This document shows positions 50,230 through 58,274 of a stretch of DNA of 64,000 nt, one piece after another. Below the pieces are notes generated by a model that worked only from the letters and a program-made list of their open reading frames with translations, ran no database searches and was not told the DNA's origin. Source of the stretch: Streptomyces abikoensis. Lineage in GTDB: Bacteria; Actinomycetota; Actinomycetes; Streptomycetales; Streptomycetaceae. Within the stretch, counting starts at the first letter, position 1. Each line of letters starts with the position of its first letter. A program made the translations under genes and the position numbers. The stretch spans positions 62,001-126,000 of the forward strand of contig NZ_BMRT01000009.1 in assembly GCF_014648775.1 (NCBI RefSeq), in the 5' to 3' direction.

Positions 50230-50654
50230 TGTGCGCTCCCTCCCGGGTGACCGGGACTCCGGGGGTCACCCCCCGGGGGATTGCTTCGCGGCGCCCCTCC
50301 CAGGAGCCGCTCCAGCGCGGCGTCGAGATCACGGGCCAATTGATCGTGACCCGCCTCGCCCGCGCCGGGCAGGGCTCGCACCACCACCAGGCTACCGGCG
50401 GGGAGCCGATCCAGCCGGTCCCGCACCAGGTGGCGCAATCGCCGCTTGACCAGATTGCGGACGACGGCCCCGCCCACGGCCTTGCTCACGACGAAACCCG
50501 CACGTGCCGAGGGGGCAATCCCCCCGGGCACGTGCGGGTCCGTGTTACCGCTGCGTAGGTGGACGACGAGGAGCGGGCGGCCTGCCCTGCGTCCTCGGCG
50601 AACCGCGGCCGCGAAATCCTCGCGCCGCCTCAGCCGAGACTCGGAAGGCAGCAC
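50226..50654 (-). CDS. rnpA: Ribonuclease P protein component
   Basis: The 142-residue protein has SRLRRREDFAAAVRRGRRAGRPLLVVH and the RNA-binding RNR motif VSKAVGGAVVRNLVKRRLRHLVRD. It assists the RNA subunit in tRNA 5' maturation. The C-terminus is extended by a Gly/Pro-rich tail. GTG 50654 starts 25 bases after rpmH. Confidence 0.96.
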   Translation of the reverse strand: MLPSESRLRRREDFAAAVRRGRRAGRPLLVVHLRSGNTDPHVPGGIAPSARAGFVVSKAVGGAVVRNLVKRRLRHLVRDRLDRLPAGSLVVVRALPGAGEAGHDQLARDLDAALERLLGGAPRSNPPGGDPRSPGHPGGSAQ

Positions 50655-50678
50655 GTCAGGACCTCGACGTCAGGCTGG

Positions 50679-50816
50679 TCAGGCCGACAGGCGAGCGCGA
50701 CCCTTGCCACGGCGGGACGCGAGGATCGCGCGGCCGGCACGGGTGCGCATGCGCAGGCGGAAGCCGTGGGTCTTCGCGCGACGGCGGTTGTTCGGCTGGA
50801 AGGTGCGCTTGCTCAC
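50679..50816 (-). CDS. rpmH: 50S ribosomal protein bL34
   Basis: The 45-residue protein starts at GTG 50816: MSKRTFQPNNRRRAKTHGFR...LRMRTRAGRAILASRRGKGRARLSA. This is the canonical L34 sequence. GGAG lies about nine bases upstream. It is the first gene of the - strand unit running away from dnaA. Confidence 0.98.
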   Translation of the reverse strand: MSKRTFQPNNRRRAKTHGFRLRMRTRAGRAILASRRGKGRARLSA

Positions 50817-51236
50817 TCGGGGACTCCAGAAATGAATTGATGGCGGGACATCGCCTGGCTGTCACCGTGCGCCCACGAGGAGACTCGCAATACGCCCAAG
50901 TGCACCGCTTCATAATCCCGGACCCGAAGTCCGTGATCTTTGCCCATCGGAGGCAGGCGGCAGCAGCCATCGACAACTCGACCTGGTCACGGTACGCGTG
51001 GTTACGCCATTCGGTCAAACCGGCAGCGCACCCAGGCTCCACCGTAGCCTCTCCGACGCCGGGAAGACGCCAGGCGACACCTCATGGCACATTTGTACAC
51101 ACCCTGTGGACAACGACTTGAACCACGTGCCTCGCCCTGACTACCGTGGCTGAACTCCGAATCCTTCCCGCCCGTCCCGAGAACCACACATTCGTGGGAC
51201 TCCGGGGCACCCCCCGTGACTGAGAGAGCGTGCCCT
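50817..51236. promoter_or_regulatory. rpmH-dnaA divergent promoter region with DnaA boxes
   Basis: A 420-base region without a gene. It carries a perfect DnaA box TGTGGACAA at 51105-51113 and a one-mismatch box TTGTACACA at 51093-51101, about 125 bases before the dnaA start. Autorepression of dnaA by DnaA is established in Streptomyces and these boxes fit that. Both promoters must lie here. Confidence 0.85.
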
Positions 51237-53084
51237 GTGGCTGACCTGCCCGCCGATCTTGCCGCAGTGTGGCCGCGCGTGCTCGAACAGCTCCTCGGTG
51301 AGGGGCGTGGTCAGGGCGTGGAAAGCAAGGACGAGCACTGGATCAAGCGCTGCCAGCCGTTGGCGCTGGTGGCCGACACCGCCCTGCTGGCGGTGCCCAA
51401 CGAGTTCGCCAAGGGCGTCCTCGAGGGCCGGCTCGCCCCGATCGTCAGCGAGACCCTGAGCCGTGAGTGCGGCCGCCCCATCCGGATCGCGATCACCGTC
51501 GACGACTCCGCCGGCGAGCCCCCGGCCCAGGCCCCCCAGCAGCCCGAGCGCCATCAGCAGCCCGAGCGTCCCCGGCCGCACGGCCCGGGCCAGGGCCGTG
51601 ACACGTTCGAGGGCTATGAGGGCCACGGCGGCTACGGCGCCCGTCCGGGCGACGAGCTGCCGACCGTGCGCCCCGCCTACCCCGACTACCAGCAGCCCCG
51701 CAGCGAGCCCCCGGGCGCCTGGCCGCGCCACTCGGCGCCGTCCGGCCCCCACGGCGGCGACCGGGGCGACCGCGGCGACTACGGCTGGCAGCAGCCCCGC
51801 CTCGGCTCGTACACCGAGGGTGACCGGGACCCCTACGCCTCGCAGTACGAGCAGCAGCCCGAGTACCGCTCCCCGGAGCGGCCCGAGCGCGCGCCGTACG
51901 AGCCGCAGCGCCGTGAGCTGCCCGACACGGGCGCCGTCGGCCGTCCCGCCGACCGGCCGTCGCCGTCGGCCGTCCCGGCGCCCTCCGGGTCCGGCTCCGG
52001 GTCCTCCTCGTCGTCCTCGTCGTCCTCGGCGGGCACGGGAGCGGCCGAGCCGACGGCGCGGCTGAACCCGAAGTACCTCTTCGACACGTTCGTCATCGGC
52101 GCGTCCAACCGGTTCGCCCACGCGGCCGCCGTGGCGGTGGCCGAGGCGCCGGCCAAGGCGTACAACCCCCTGTTCATCTACGGGGAGTCCGGGCTCGGCA
52201 AGACCCACCTGCTGCACGCCATCGGGCACTACGCGCGCAGCCTCTACCCGGGCACGCGGGTGCGCTACGTGAGCTCCGAGGAGTTCACCAACGAGTTCAT
52301 CAACTCCATCCGCGACGGCAAGGCGGACGCGTTCCGCAAGCGCTACCGCGACATGGACATCCTGCTGGTCGACGACATCCAGTTCCTCGCGAGCAAGGAG
52401 TCGACGCAGGAGGAGTTCTTCCACACGTTCAACACCCTCCACAACGCGAACAAGCAGATCGTGCTGTCCTCGGACCGGCCGCCCAAGCAGCTGGTGACCC
52501 TGGAGGACCGGCTGCGGAACCGCTTCGAGTGGGGCCTGATCACGGACGTCCAGCCGCCGGAACTGGAGACGCGCATCGCGATCCTCCGGAAGAAGGCGGT
52601 CCAGGAGCAGCTGAACGCCCCGCCGGAGGTGCTGGAGTTCATCGCGTCCCGGATCTCGCGGAACATCCGTGAGCTGGAGGGCGCGCTGATCCGGGTGACG
52701 GCCTTCGCCAGCCTGAACCGGCAGCCGGTGGACCTGGGCCTGACCGAGATCGTCCTCAAGGACCTGATTCCCGGGGGCGAGGACGCCTCGCCGGAGATCA
52801 CCGCGACGGCCATCATGGCGGCGACCGCCGACTACTTCGGGCACACCGTGGAGGACCTGTGCGGGGCCTCGCGCAGCCGGGTGCTGGTGACGGCCCGGCA
52901 GATCGCCATGTACCTGTGCCGGGAGCTCACGGACCTCTCGCTGCCGAAGATCGGCGCGCAGTTCGGCGGCCGTGACCACACGACCGTGATGCACGCGGAC
53001 CGGAAGATCCGCGCGCTGATGGCCGAGCGGCGCTCGATCTACAACCAGGTGACCGAGCTGACGAACCGCATCAAGAACGGCTGA
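51237..53084 (+). CDS. dnaA: Chromosomal replication initiator DnaA
   Basis: The 615-residue initiator has domain I (MADLPADLAAVWPRVLEQLLGEG, with VESKDEHWIKRCQPLAL) and a very long domain II (~100-280) rich in Pro, Gln, Arg and Ser as in Streptomyces. Domain III is the AAA+ ATPase (LNPKYLFDTFVIGASNRFAHAAA, Walker A GESGLGKTHLLHA, Walker B ILLVDDIQFLA). Domain IV carries the DnaA signature GRDHTTVMHADRKI. It binds DnaA boxes and melts oriC. GTG 51237 is chosen; an in-frame ATG/GTG at 51216 would add seven residues not in known homologues. Confidence 0.98.
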   Translation: MADLPADLAAVWPRVLEQLLGEGRGQGVESKDEHWIKRCQPLALVADTALLAVPNEFAKGVLEGRLAPIVSETLSRECGRPIRIAITVDDSAGEPPAQAPQQPERHQQPERPRPHGPGQGRDTFEGYEGHGGYGARPGDELPTVRPAYPDYQQPRSEPPGAWPRHSAPSGPHGGDRGDRGDYGWQQPRLGSYTEGDRDPYASQYEQQPEYRSPERPERAPYEPQRRELPDTGAVGRPADRPSPSAVPAPSGSGSGSSSSSSSSSAGTGAAEPTARLNPKYLFDTFVIGASNRFAHAAAVAVAEAPAKAYNPLFIYGESGLGKTHLLHAIGHYARSLYPGTRVRYVSSEEFTNEFINSIRDGKADAFRKRYRDMDILLVDDIQFLASKESTQEEFFHTFNTLHNANKQIVLSSDRPPKQLVTLEDRLRNRFEWGLITDVQPPELETRIAILRKKAVQEQLNAPPEVLEFIASRISRNIRELEGALIRVTAFASLNRQPVDLGLTEIVLKDLIPGGEDASPEITATAIMAATADYFGHTVEDLCGASRSRVLVTARQIAMYLCRELTDLSLPKIGAQFGGRDHTTVMHADRKIRALMAERRSIYNQVTELTNRIKNG

Positions 53085-53922
53085 GGCCGCCCGCGAGGGC
53101 GGTTCCAGGGCGCTTCGGGACGCTTCCCGGGGCGCCCTTCGGCGTTCCCGGGGCCGGCGAAGTTGGCGCCCACCGTCCCCAGCATGTTCGAATCCTGCCT
53201 CTGACCTGCCGGTTCTCCACAGATTCGGGCTCTGTCCACGATCCACACCCTGGGGACCGCGAAGTTATCCATACGGTGTCCACAGACCAGGCTGTTGATA
53301 TGCCATCAGGCGAGGTCAGCCGGGTGTGGATTTGTGGCAAACCCCGTTCCACAGCCTGTGGACAGCCGGAGCGTCCACAGCCGCCCTCGAAGTTGTCCAC
53401 CGGCAACCCACAGGCGGACCGGTGTTATACACAGCCTTTCCACACCGCTGTCCACTGTTCGGCAACGAAACGCCCGCTCTCACCGCACCGAGTGAAAGCC
53501 ATCACACCCAGGTGCCGGGTTGGGCTGTGGGCAACCGGGGTAAAGCTGGGGACAGCCCTGGGGAGAAGTGCGCCCCGCCTGTGCACCGGGTGTGCAGAAC
53601 TTTTCGCGTTCCACAGACCACCCCGGTTTTCCACCCCCGCCACCCACAGGCCCGGTGGACAAAAAATCGGTCCTGACCTGGGCAAAGGAAGTTTTCCACG
53701 GTTTCCACAGCCCCTACTACTACGACCACAGAGATCTAGCGGGGAACTCGTTTCGAAGTGGGTGCTGTGGATGACTCGGCCTCGCGCCGCGCCACGCCCC
53801 GGATCTCGATTTGACCGCCGGCAGCGCCGACTGTCAGCGGCGTACGTCAGACTGTTCTCCGGCGCCAGTCGCCGAGGAAGAAGCCAGCAGGGCGAGCCAG
53901 CAACAAGCAGGAGGCGGTTCCG
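53085..53922. other. oriC: oriC: chromosomal replication origin (dnaA-dnaN intergenic)
   Basis: This 838-base gene-free region is packed with DnaA-box-like 9-mers on both strands. Examples are TTCTCCACA 53213-53221, TTATCCATA 53265-53273, GTGTCCACA 53276-53284, TGTGGACAG 53357-53365 and TTGTCCACC 53393-53401. Others are TTATACACA 53425-53433, TGTGGGCAA 53526-53534, GGTGGACAA 53654-53662 (followed by an AT-rich AAAAAATC), GTTTCCACA 53701-53709 and TGTGGATGA 53766-53774. Most differ by one base from TTGTCCACA. About 19 boxes between dnaA and dnaN is the known Streptomyces oriC design. Confidence 0.97.
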
Positions 53923-55053
53923 GTGAAGATCCGGGTGGAGCGCGATGTACTCGCGGAGGCAGTGGCCTGGGCGGCCCGCAGCCTCCCGGCCCGTCCGCCG
54001 GTGCCGGTCCTCGCGGGCCTGCTGCTGAAGGCCGAGGACGGTTCGCTGAGCCTCTCCGGCTTCGACTACGAGGTCTCGGCCCGCGTCTCGGTCGAGGCGG
54101 ATGTGGAGGAGGACGGCACCGTCCTCGTCTCCGGCCGGCTGCTCGCCGACATCTGCCGCGCACTTCCCAACAGGCCTGTGGAAATCTCCACCGACGGTGT
54201 GCGTGTGACCGTGGTCTGCGGCTCCTCGCGATTCACACTCCACACCCTGCCTGTGGAGGAATACCCGGCGCTGCCGCAGATGCCGACGGCCACGGGCACC
54301 GTCCCGGCGGAGGTCTTCGCCTCGGCCGCCGCCCAGGTCGCCATCGCCGCCGGTCGCGACGACACGCTGCCGGTGCTCACCGGTGTGCGCATCGAGATCG
54401 AGGGCGACACGGTCACCCTGGCCTCCACCGACCGCTACCGCTTCGCGGTCCGTGAGTTCATGTGGAAGCCGGAGACCCCGGACATCTCCGCGGTCGCCCT
54501 GGTGCCCGCCAAGACCCTGCTGGACACCGCGAAGTCCCTCAGCGGCGGCGACACGGTCTCGATCGCGCTCAGCGGCTCCGGCGCCGGTGAGGGCCTCATC
54601 GGCTTCGAGGGCGCCGGCCGCCGTACGACCACGCGGCTGCTCGAGGGCGACCTGCCGAAGTACCGCACGCTCTTCCCGACCGAGTTCAACTCGGTCGCCG
54701 TGATCGAGACGGCGCCGTTCGTCGAGGCCGTCAAGCGCGTGGCTCTCGTCGCCGAGCGGAACACCCCGGTGCGGCTGAGCTTCGAGCAGGGCGTGCTGAT
54801 CCTGGAGGCCGGTTCCAGCGACGACGCACAGGCTGTGGAAAGGGTCGACGCCCAGCTGGACGGCGACGACATCTCGATCGCCTTCAACCCCGGCTTCCTG
54901 CTGGAGGGTCTCTCGGCGATCGACTCGCCGGTGGCGCAGCTGTCCTTCACCACGTCCACCAAGCCGGCGCTGCTCAGCGGCAAGCCGGCGATGGATGCCG
55001 AGGCGGACGAGGCCTACAAGTACCTGATCATGCCGGTTCGTCTTTCCGGCTGA
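53923..55053 (+). CDS. dnaN: DNA polymerase III beta sliding clamp
   Basis: The 376-residue clamp begins MKIRVERDVLAEAVAWAARSLPARPPVPVLAGLLL and has three topologically equal domains (SGRLLADICRALPN; FATASTDRYRFAVRE-type ASTDRYRFAVREF; PVAQLSFTTSTKPALLS). The C-terminus YLIMPVRLSG is characteristic. It tethers polymerase to DNA. GTG 53923 follows AGGAGG. A hairpin terminator follows. Confidence 0.98.
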   Translation: MKIRVERDVLAEAVAWAARSLPARPPVPVLAGLLLKAEDGSLSLSGFDYEVSARVSVEADVEEDGTVLVSGRLLADICRALPNRPVEISTDGVRVTVVCGSSRFTLHTLPVEEYPALPQMPTATGTVPAEVFASAAAQVAIAAGRDDTLPVLTGVRIEIEGDTVTLASTDRYRFAVREFMWKPETPDISAVALVPAKTLLDTAKSLSGGDTVSIALSGSGAGEGLIGFEGAGRRTTTRLLEGDLPKYRTLFPTEFNSVAVIETAPFVEAVKRVALVAERNTPVRLSFEQGVLILEAGSSDDAQAVERVDAQLDGDDISIAFNPGFLLEGLSAIDSPVAQLSFTTSTKPALLSGKPAMDAEADEAYKYLIMPVRLSG

Positions 55054-55061
55054 CGGTGAGC

Positions 55062-55097
55062 GACGGCTCGCGGCCGGTTTTTCGGCTGCGAGCCGTC
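55062..55097 (+). terminator. Hairpin terminator after dnaN
   Basis: GACGGCTCGCGGCCG (55062-55076) pairs with CGGCTGCGAGCCGTC (55083-55097), 14 of 15 pairs, loop GTTTTT, starting nine bases after the stop codon. Confidence 0.87.
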
Positions 55098-55102
55098 TGT
55101 GG

Positions 55103-55135
55103 CTTGTCGCGCAGTTCCCCGCGCCCCTTACGGGG
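55103..55135. repeat. Copy of a common Streptomyces intergenic repeat
   Basis: GTCGCGCAGTTCCCCGCGCC followed by CCTTACGGGG resembles, from memory, a short sequence found in many intergenic places in Streptomyces genomes. Only one copy is present in the window, so its repeated nature is not visible here. It contains a CCCC/GGGG stem (CCCCTTACGGGG). Confidence 0.45.
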
Positions 55136-55242
55136 ACCCGTTTGAGCGCCACGTCCCCACAGGTGTGCGTCCAATCCCAGGCGTAGGCTCGAAGCACGTA
55201 CCCCTGGTACGACCCGCACGACTACGGCAAAGAGGATCACCC

Positions 55243-56121
55243 ATGGAGCTCGGTCTCGTCGGTCTCGGCAAGATGGGCGGCAATATGCGCGAGCGTATCC
55301 GCCGCGCAGGCCACACCGTCATCGGATACGACCGCAACCCGGACCTGGCGGATGTCCACAGCCTGAAGGAGCTTGTGGATTCCCTCCAGGGCCCGCGCGT
55401 CGTATGGGTCATGGTCCCGGCCGGTGCCGCTACCCAGTCCACGATCGACGAGCTCGCCGAGCTGCTCTCCCCCGGCGACATCGTCGTCGACGGCGGCAAC
55501 TCCCGTTGGACCGACGACGAGAAGCACGCCGAGGAGCTGGCGGCCAAGGGCATCGGCTTCGTCGACTGCGGTGTCTCCGGCGGCGTCTGGGGCCTGGAGA
55601 ACGGCTACGCGCTGATGTACGGCGGCTCCGCCGAGGACGTCGCGAAGGTCCAGCCGGTCTTCGACGCGCTCAAGCCCGAGGGCGACTTCGGCTCCGTCCA
55701 CGCGGGCAAGGTCGGCGCCGGCCACTTCGCCAAGATGGTCCACAACGGCATCGAGTACGCGATGATGCAGGCCTACGCCGAGGGCTGGGAGCTCCTGGAG
55801 AAGGTCGACTCCGTCACCGACGTGCGCGAGGTCTTCCGCAGCTGGCAGGAGGGCACGGTCATCCGCTCCTGGCTGCTGGACCTGGCCGTCAACGCCCTCG
55901 ACCAGGACGAGCACCTCGAGAAGCTGCGCGGCTACGCGGCCGACTCCGGCGAGGGCCGCTGGACGGTCGAGGCCGCCATCGACAACGCCGTGCCGCTGCC
56001 CGCGATCACGGCCTCCCTCTTCGCGCGCTTCGCCTCGCGCCAGGAGGACTCCCCGCAGATGAAGATGATCGCCGCGCTGCGCAACCAGTTCGGTGGCCAC
56101 GCGGTCGAGACCAAGAAGTAG
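55243..56121 (+). CDS. gnd: 6-phosphogluconate dehydrogenase, short form (decarboxylating)
   Basis: The 292-residue protein starts MELGLVGLGKMGGNMRERIRRAGH with the Rossmann motif. The substrate-binding VVDGGNSRWTDDEKHAEEL and VDCGVSGGVWGLENGYALM and catalytic KMVHNGIEYAMMQAYAEGWELL follow. At ~292 residues it is of the short NAD-type GndA/YqeC class rather than the 470-residue type. It makes ribulose-5-phosphate and a reduced cofactor. It lies between dnaN and recF, as in all Streptomyces. ATG 55243 follows AGAGGA. Confidence 0.95.
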   Translation: MELGLVGLGKMGGNMRERIRRAGHTVIGYDRNPDLADVHSLKELVDSLQGPRVVWVMVPAGAATQSTIDELAELLSPGDIVVDGGNSRWTDDEKHAEELAAKGIGFVDCGVSGGVWGLENGYALMYGGSAEDVAKVQPVFDALKPEGDFGSVHAGKVGAGHFAKMVHNGIEYAMMQAYAEGWELLEKVDSVTDVREVFRSWQEGTVIRSWLLDLAVNALDQDEHLEKLRGYAADSGEGRWTVEAAIDNAVPLPAITASLFARFASRQEDSPQMKMIAALRNQFGGHAVETKK

Positions 56122-56167
56122 AACCGAGAAGCAACACCCAGCAGCCGGGGGAGGTCGGCACGCAACC

Positions 56168-57292
56168 ATGCACGTCTCGCATCTGTCGCTGGCCGACTTC
56201 CGCTCGTACGCCCGGGCCGAGGTCCCGCTCGAACCGGGCGTCACGGCCTTCGTGGGCCCCAACGGCCAGGGCAAGACCAATCTCGTCGAGGCCGTCGGCT
56301 ATCTGGCCACCCTCGGCAGCCACCGGGTCTCCTCGGACGCGCCGCTGGTGCGGATGGGCGCCGACCGGGCGATCATCCGCGCCGCCGTCGTCCAGGGCGA
56401 GCGCCAGCAGCTCGTCGAGCTGGAGCTCAACCCGGGCAAGGCCAACCGGGCCCGGATCAATCGTTCCTCCCAGGTCAGACCGCGCGACGTGCTGGGCATC
56501 GTGCGCACCGTGCTGTTCGCCCCCGAGGACCTGGCGCTGGTCAAGGGCGACCCCGGCGAGCGCCGCCGCTTCCTCGACGAGCTGATCACCGCGCGCTCCC
56601 CCCGGATGGCGGGCGTGCGCTCCGACTACGAGCGCGTCCTCAAGCAGCGCAACACCCTCCTGAAGTCCGCCGCGATGGCCCGCCGCCACGGCGGCCGCCA
56701 GCTGGACCTCTCCACCCTCGACATCTGGGACCAGCACCTGGCCCGCGCCGGCGCGGAGCTGCTCGCCCGGCGGCTCGACCTGATAGCCACCCTGCGCCCG
56801 CTGGCCGACAAGGCCTACGAGCAGCTGGCGCCCGGCGGCGGCCCCGTCTCCTTCGACTACCGCGGCCCGGCCGGCATCGAGGGCGCCCACACCCGCGAGG
56901 AGCTCTACGAGGCGCTGCTCGCCGCCCTCGCCGAGGCCCGCAAGCAGGAGATCGAGCGCGGCGTGACGCTCGTCGGCCCCCACCGCGACGAGCTGCTGCT
57001 GCGCCTGGGCGAGCTGCCCGCCAAGGGGTACGCGAGCCACGGCGAGTCCTGGTCGTACGCGCTGGCGCTGCGCCTGGCCTCGTACGAGCTGCTGCGCGCG
57101 GAGGGCGACGAGCCGGTGCTCGTGCTCGACGACGTCTTCGCCGAACTGGACGCCAGACGGCGGGAACGGCTGGCGGAGCTGGTCGCTCCGGGCGAGCAGG
57201 TCCTGGTGACGGCGGCCGTGGACGACGATGTGCCCGGTGTCCTCACCGGTGCCCGTTTCGCGGTCGAGCGGGGCGGGGTCGAGCGCGTATGA
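56168..57292 (+). CDS. recF: DNA replication and repair protein RecF
   Basis: The 374-residue SMC-like ATPase has Walker A FVGPNGQGKTNLVEA, DLALVKGDPGERRRFLDE, the signature region SHGESWSYALALRLA and Walker B VLVLDDVFAELD. It loads RecA at gapped DNA. ATG 56168; its stop overlaps the next gene's ATG (ATGA, 57289-57292). Confidence 0.97.
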   Translation: MHVSHLSLADFRSYARAEVPLEPGVTAFVGPNGQGKTNLVEAVGYLATLGSHRVSSDAPLVRMGADRAIIRAAVVQGERQQLVELELNPGKANRARINRSSQVRPRDVLGIVRTVLFAPEDLALVKGDPGERRRFLDELITARSPRMAGVRSDYERVLKQRNTLLKSAAMARRHGGRQLDLSTLDIWDQHLARAGAELLARRLDLIATLRPLADKAYEQLAPGGGPVSFDYRGPAGIEGAHTREELYEALLAALAEARKQEIERGVTLVGPHRDELLLRLGELPAKGYASHGESWSYALALRLASYELLRAEGDEPVLVLDDVFAELDARRRERLAELVAPGEQVLVTAAVDDDVPGVLTGARFAVERGGVERV

Positions 57293-57846
57293 GCACGCCG
57301 GCCGGCCACCGGGACCACGGCCCGGGGGACCGGGGGAAGACCCCGGAGCCCTCGGGTGTGGATCTGGCGCGCGTGGCGCTGCGGGCCGCCAAGGAGCAGG
57401 CCCGGGCGCGGGGCGCGGCGGCGCAGCAGAAGAAGCAGGCCCGCCGTGGTGGTGGGCTGCGCTCCGGGGCGCGCGCCGACGGGCGCGATCCGCTGCCGCT
57501 GGGCGCCGCGATCAACCGGCTGATCACCGAGCGGGGCTGGGAGACGCCCGCGGCGGTCGGCGGGGTGATGGGCCGCTGGCCGCAGATCGTGGGGGAGCAG
57601 CTGGCGCTGCACTGCGAGCCGCAGAAGTACGACGAGGACGCGCGGGTGCTCACGGTGCAGTGCGACTCGACGGCCTGGGCGACCCAGCTGCGGATGCTCG
57701 CGCCCACGCTGGTGGCCCGGCTCAACGACGACCTGGGCCAGGGCACGGTGAAGACGATCAAGGTGCTGGGGCCGGGCGGCCCCGGGCGCCGGTACGGGCC
57801 GTTGCGCGCCCCCGGGAGCACCGGCCCCGGCGACACCTACGGATGA
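57289..57846 (+). CDS. dciA: DciA-like DUF721 protein (DnaB helicase-loading factor)
   Basis: The 185-residue protein has a basic, disordered N-terminus (~85 residues with ARGAAAQQKKQARRG) and the C-terminal DUF721 domain (INRLITERGW; VGGVMGRWPQIVGEQLALHCEP; LTVQCDSTAWATQLRMLAPTLVARLND). DUF721 proteins are DciA, the helicase operator of bacteria without DnaC (established for M. tuberculosis Rv0004 and others). Its start codon overlaps the recF stop. Confidence 0.88.
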   Translation: MSTPAGHRDHGPGDRGKTPEPSGVDLARVALRAAKEQARARGAAAQQKKQARRGGGLRSGARADGRDPLPLGAAINRLITERGWETPAAVGGVMGRWPQIVGEQLALHCEPQKYDEDARVLTVQCDSTAWATQLRMLAPTLVARLNDDLGQGTVKTIKVLGPGGPGRRYGPLRAPGSTGPGDTYG

Positions 57847-58274
57847 TCCCCGGGTCATGGTTGGTCAAAGGTTCTCCCAGGTCGCGAGCCCTGGTGACGG
57901 CCGCGTGGAAGCCGGGCCGGGACGGGTGACGGGCTCGCGTGACGCCCGGGACCGGTGGGCACTCGGCGCACGGTAACGGGCGGTTGACAGCGTGAAGCCG
58001 GGCCGAAGCGCTGAGTGCCCCTGTGAGCCTCTTGGAGGCCGGGGCCGCATATGGGGAGTCGGCTGATGCCGGTTCAGGGCGCCACAAGAGGACTCAGGCA
58101 CCGGCAAACCCCCATTCATGTCAGCGCCACCGGTACACTGGTAGTAATCCCGCCGGATCGCGGGGATCGCCGACTCATACTGACCGACACTGAACGACGC
58201 AGCCGCTCCTGCCTTGCCCCGGGAACCCCCGCCGCGGCAGGGGATGGCTTGTGCTGTGCCAGAAAGGGCGCTTC
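57847..58274. promoter_or_regulatory. gyrBA promoter/leader region
   Basis: A 428-base region without a gene. It has a long-range inverted repeat (GGGCACTCGGCGC 57957-57969; GCGCTGAGTGCCC 58008-58020, one mismatch). A TTGACA-like -35 at 57984-57989 lies inside it, and TACACT near 58135 could be a -10. I could not pair a convincing -35/-10 set. It must carry the gyrB promoter. Confidence 0.55.
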
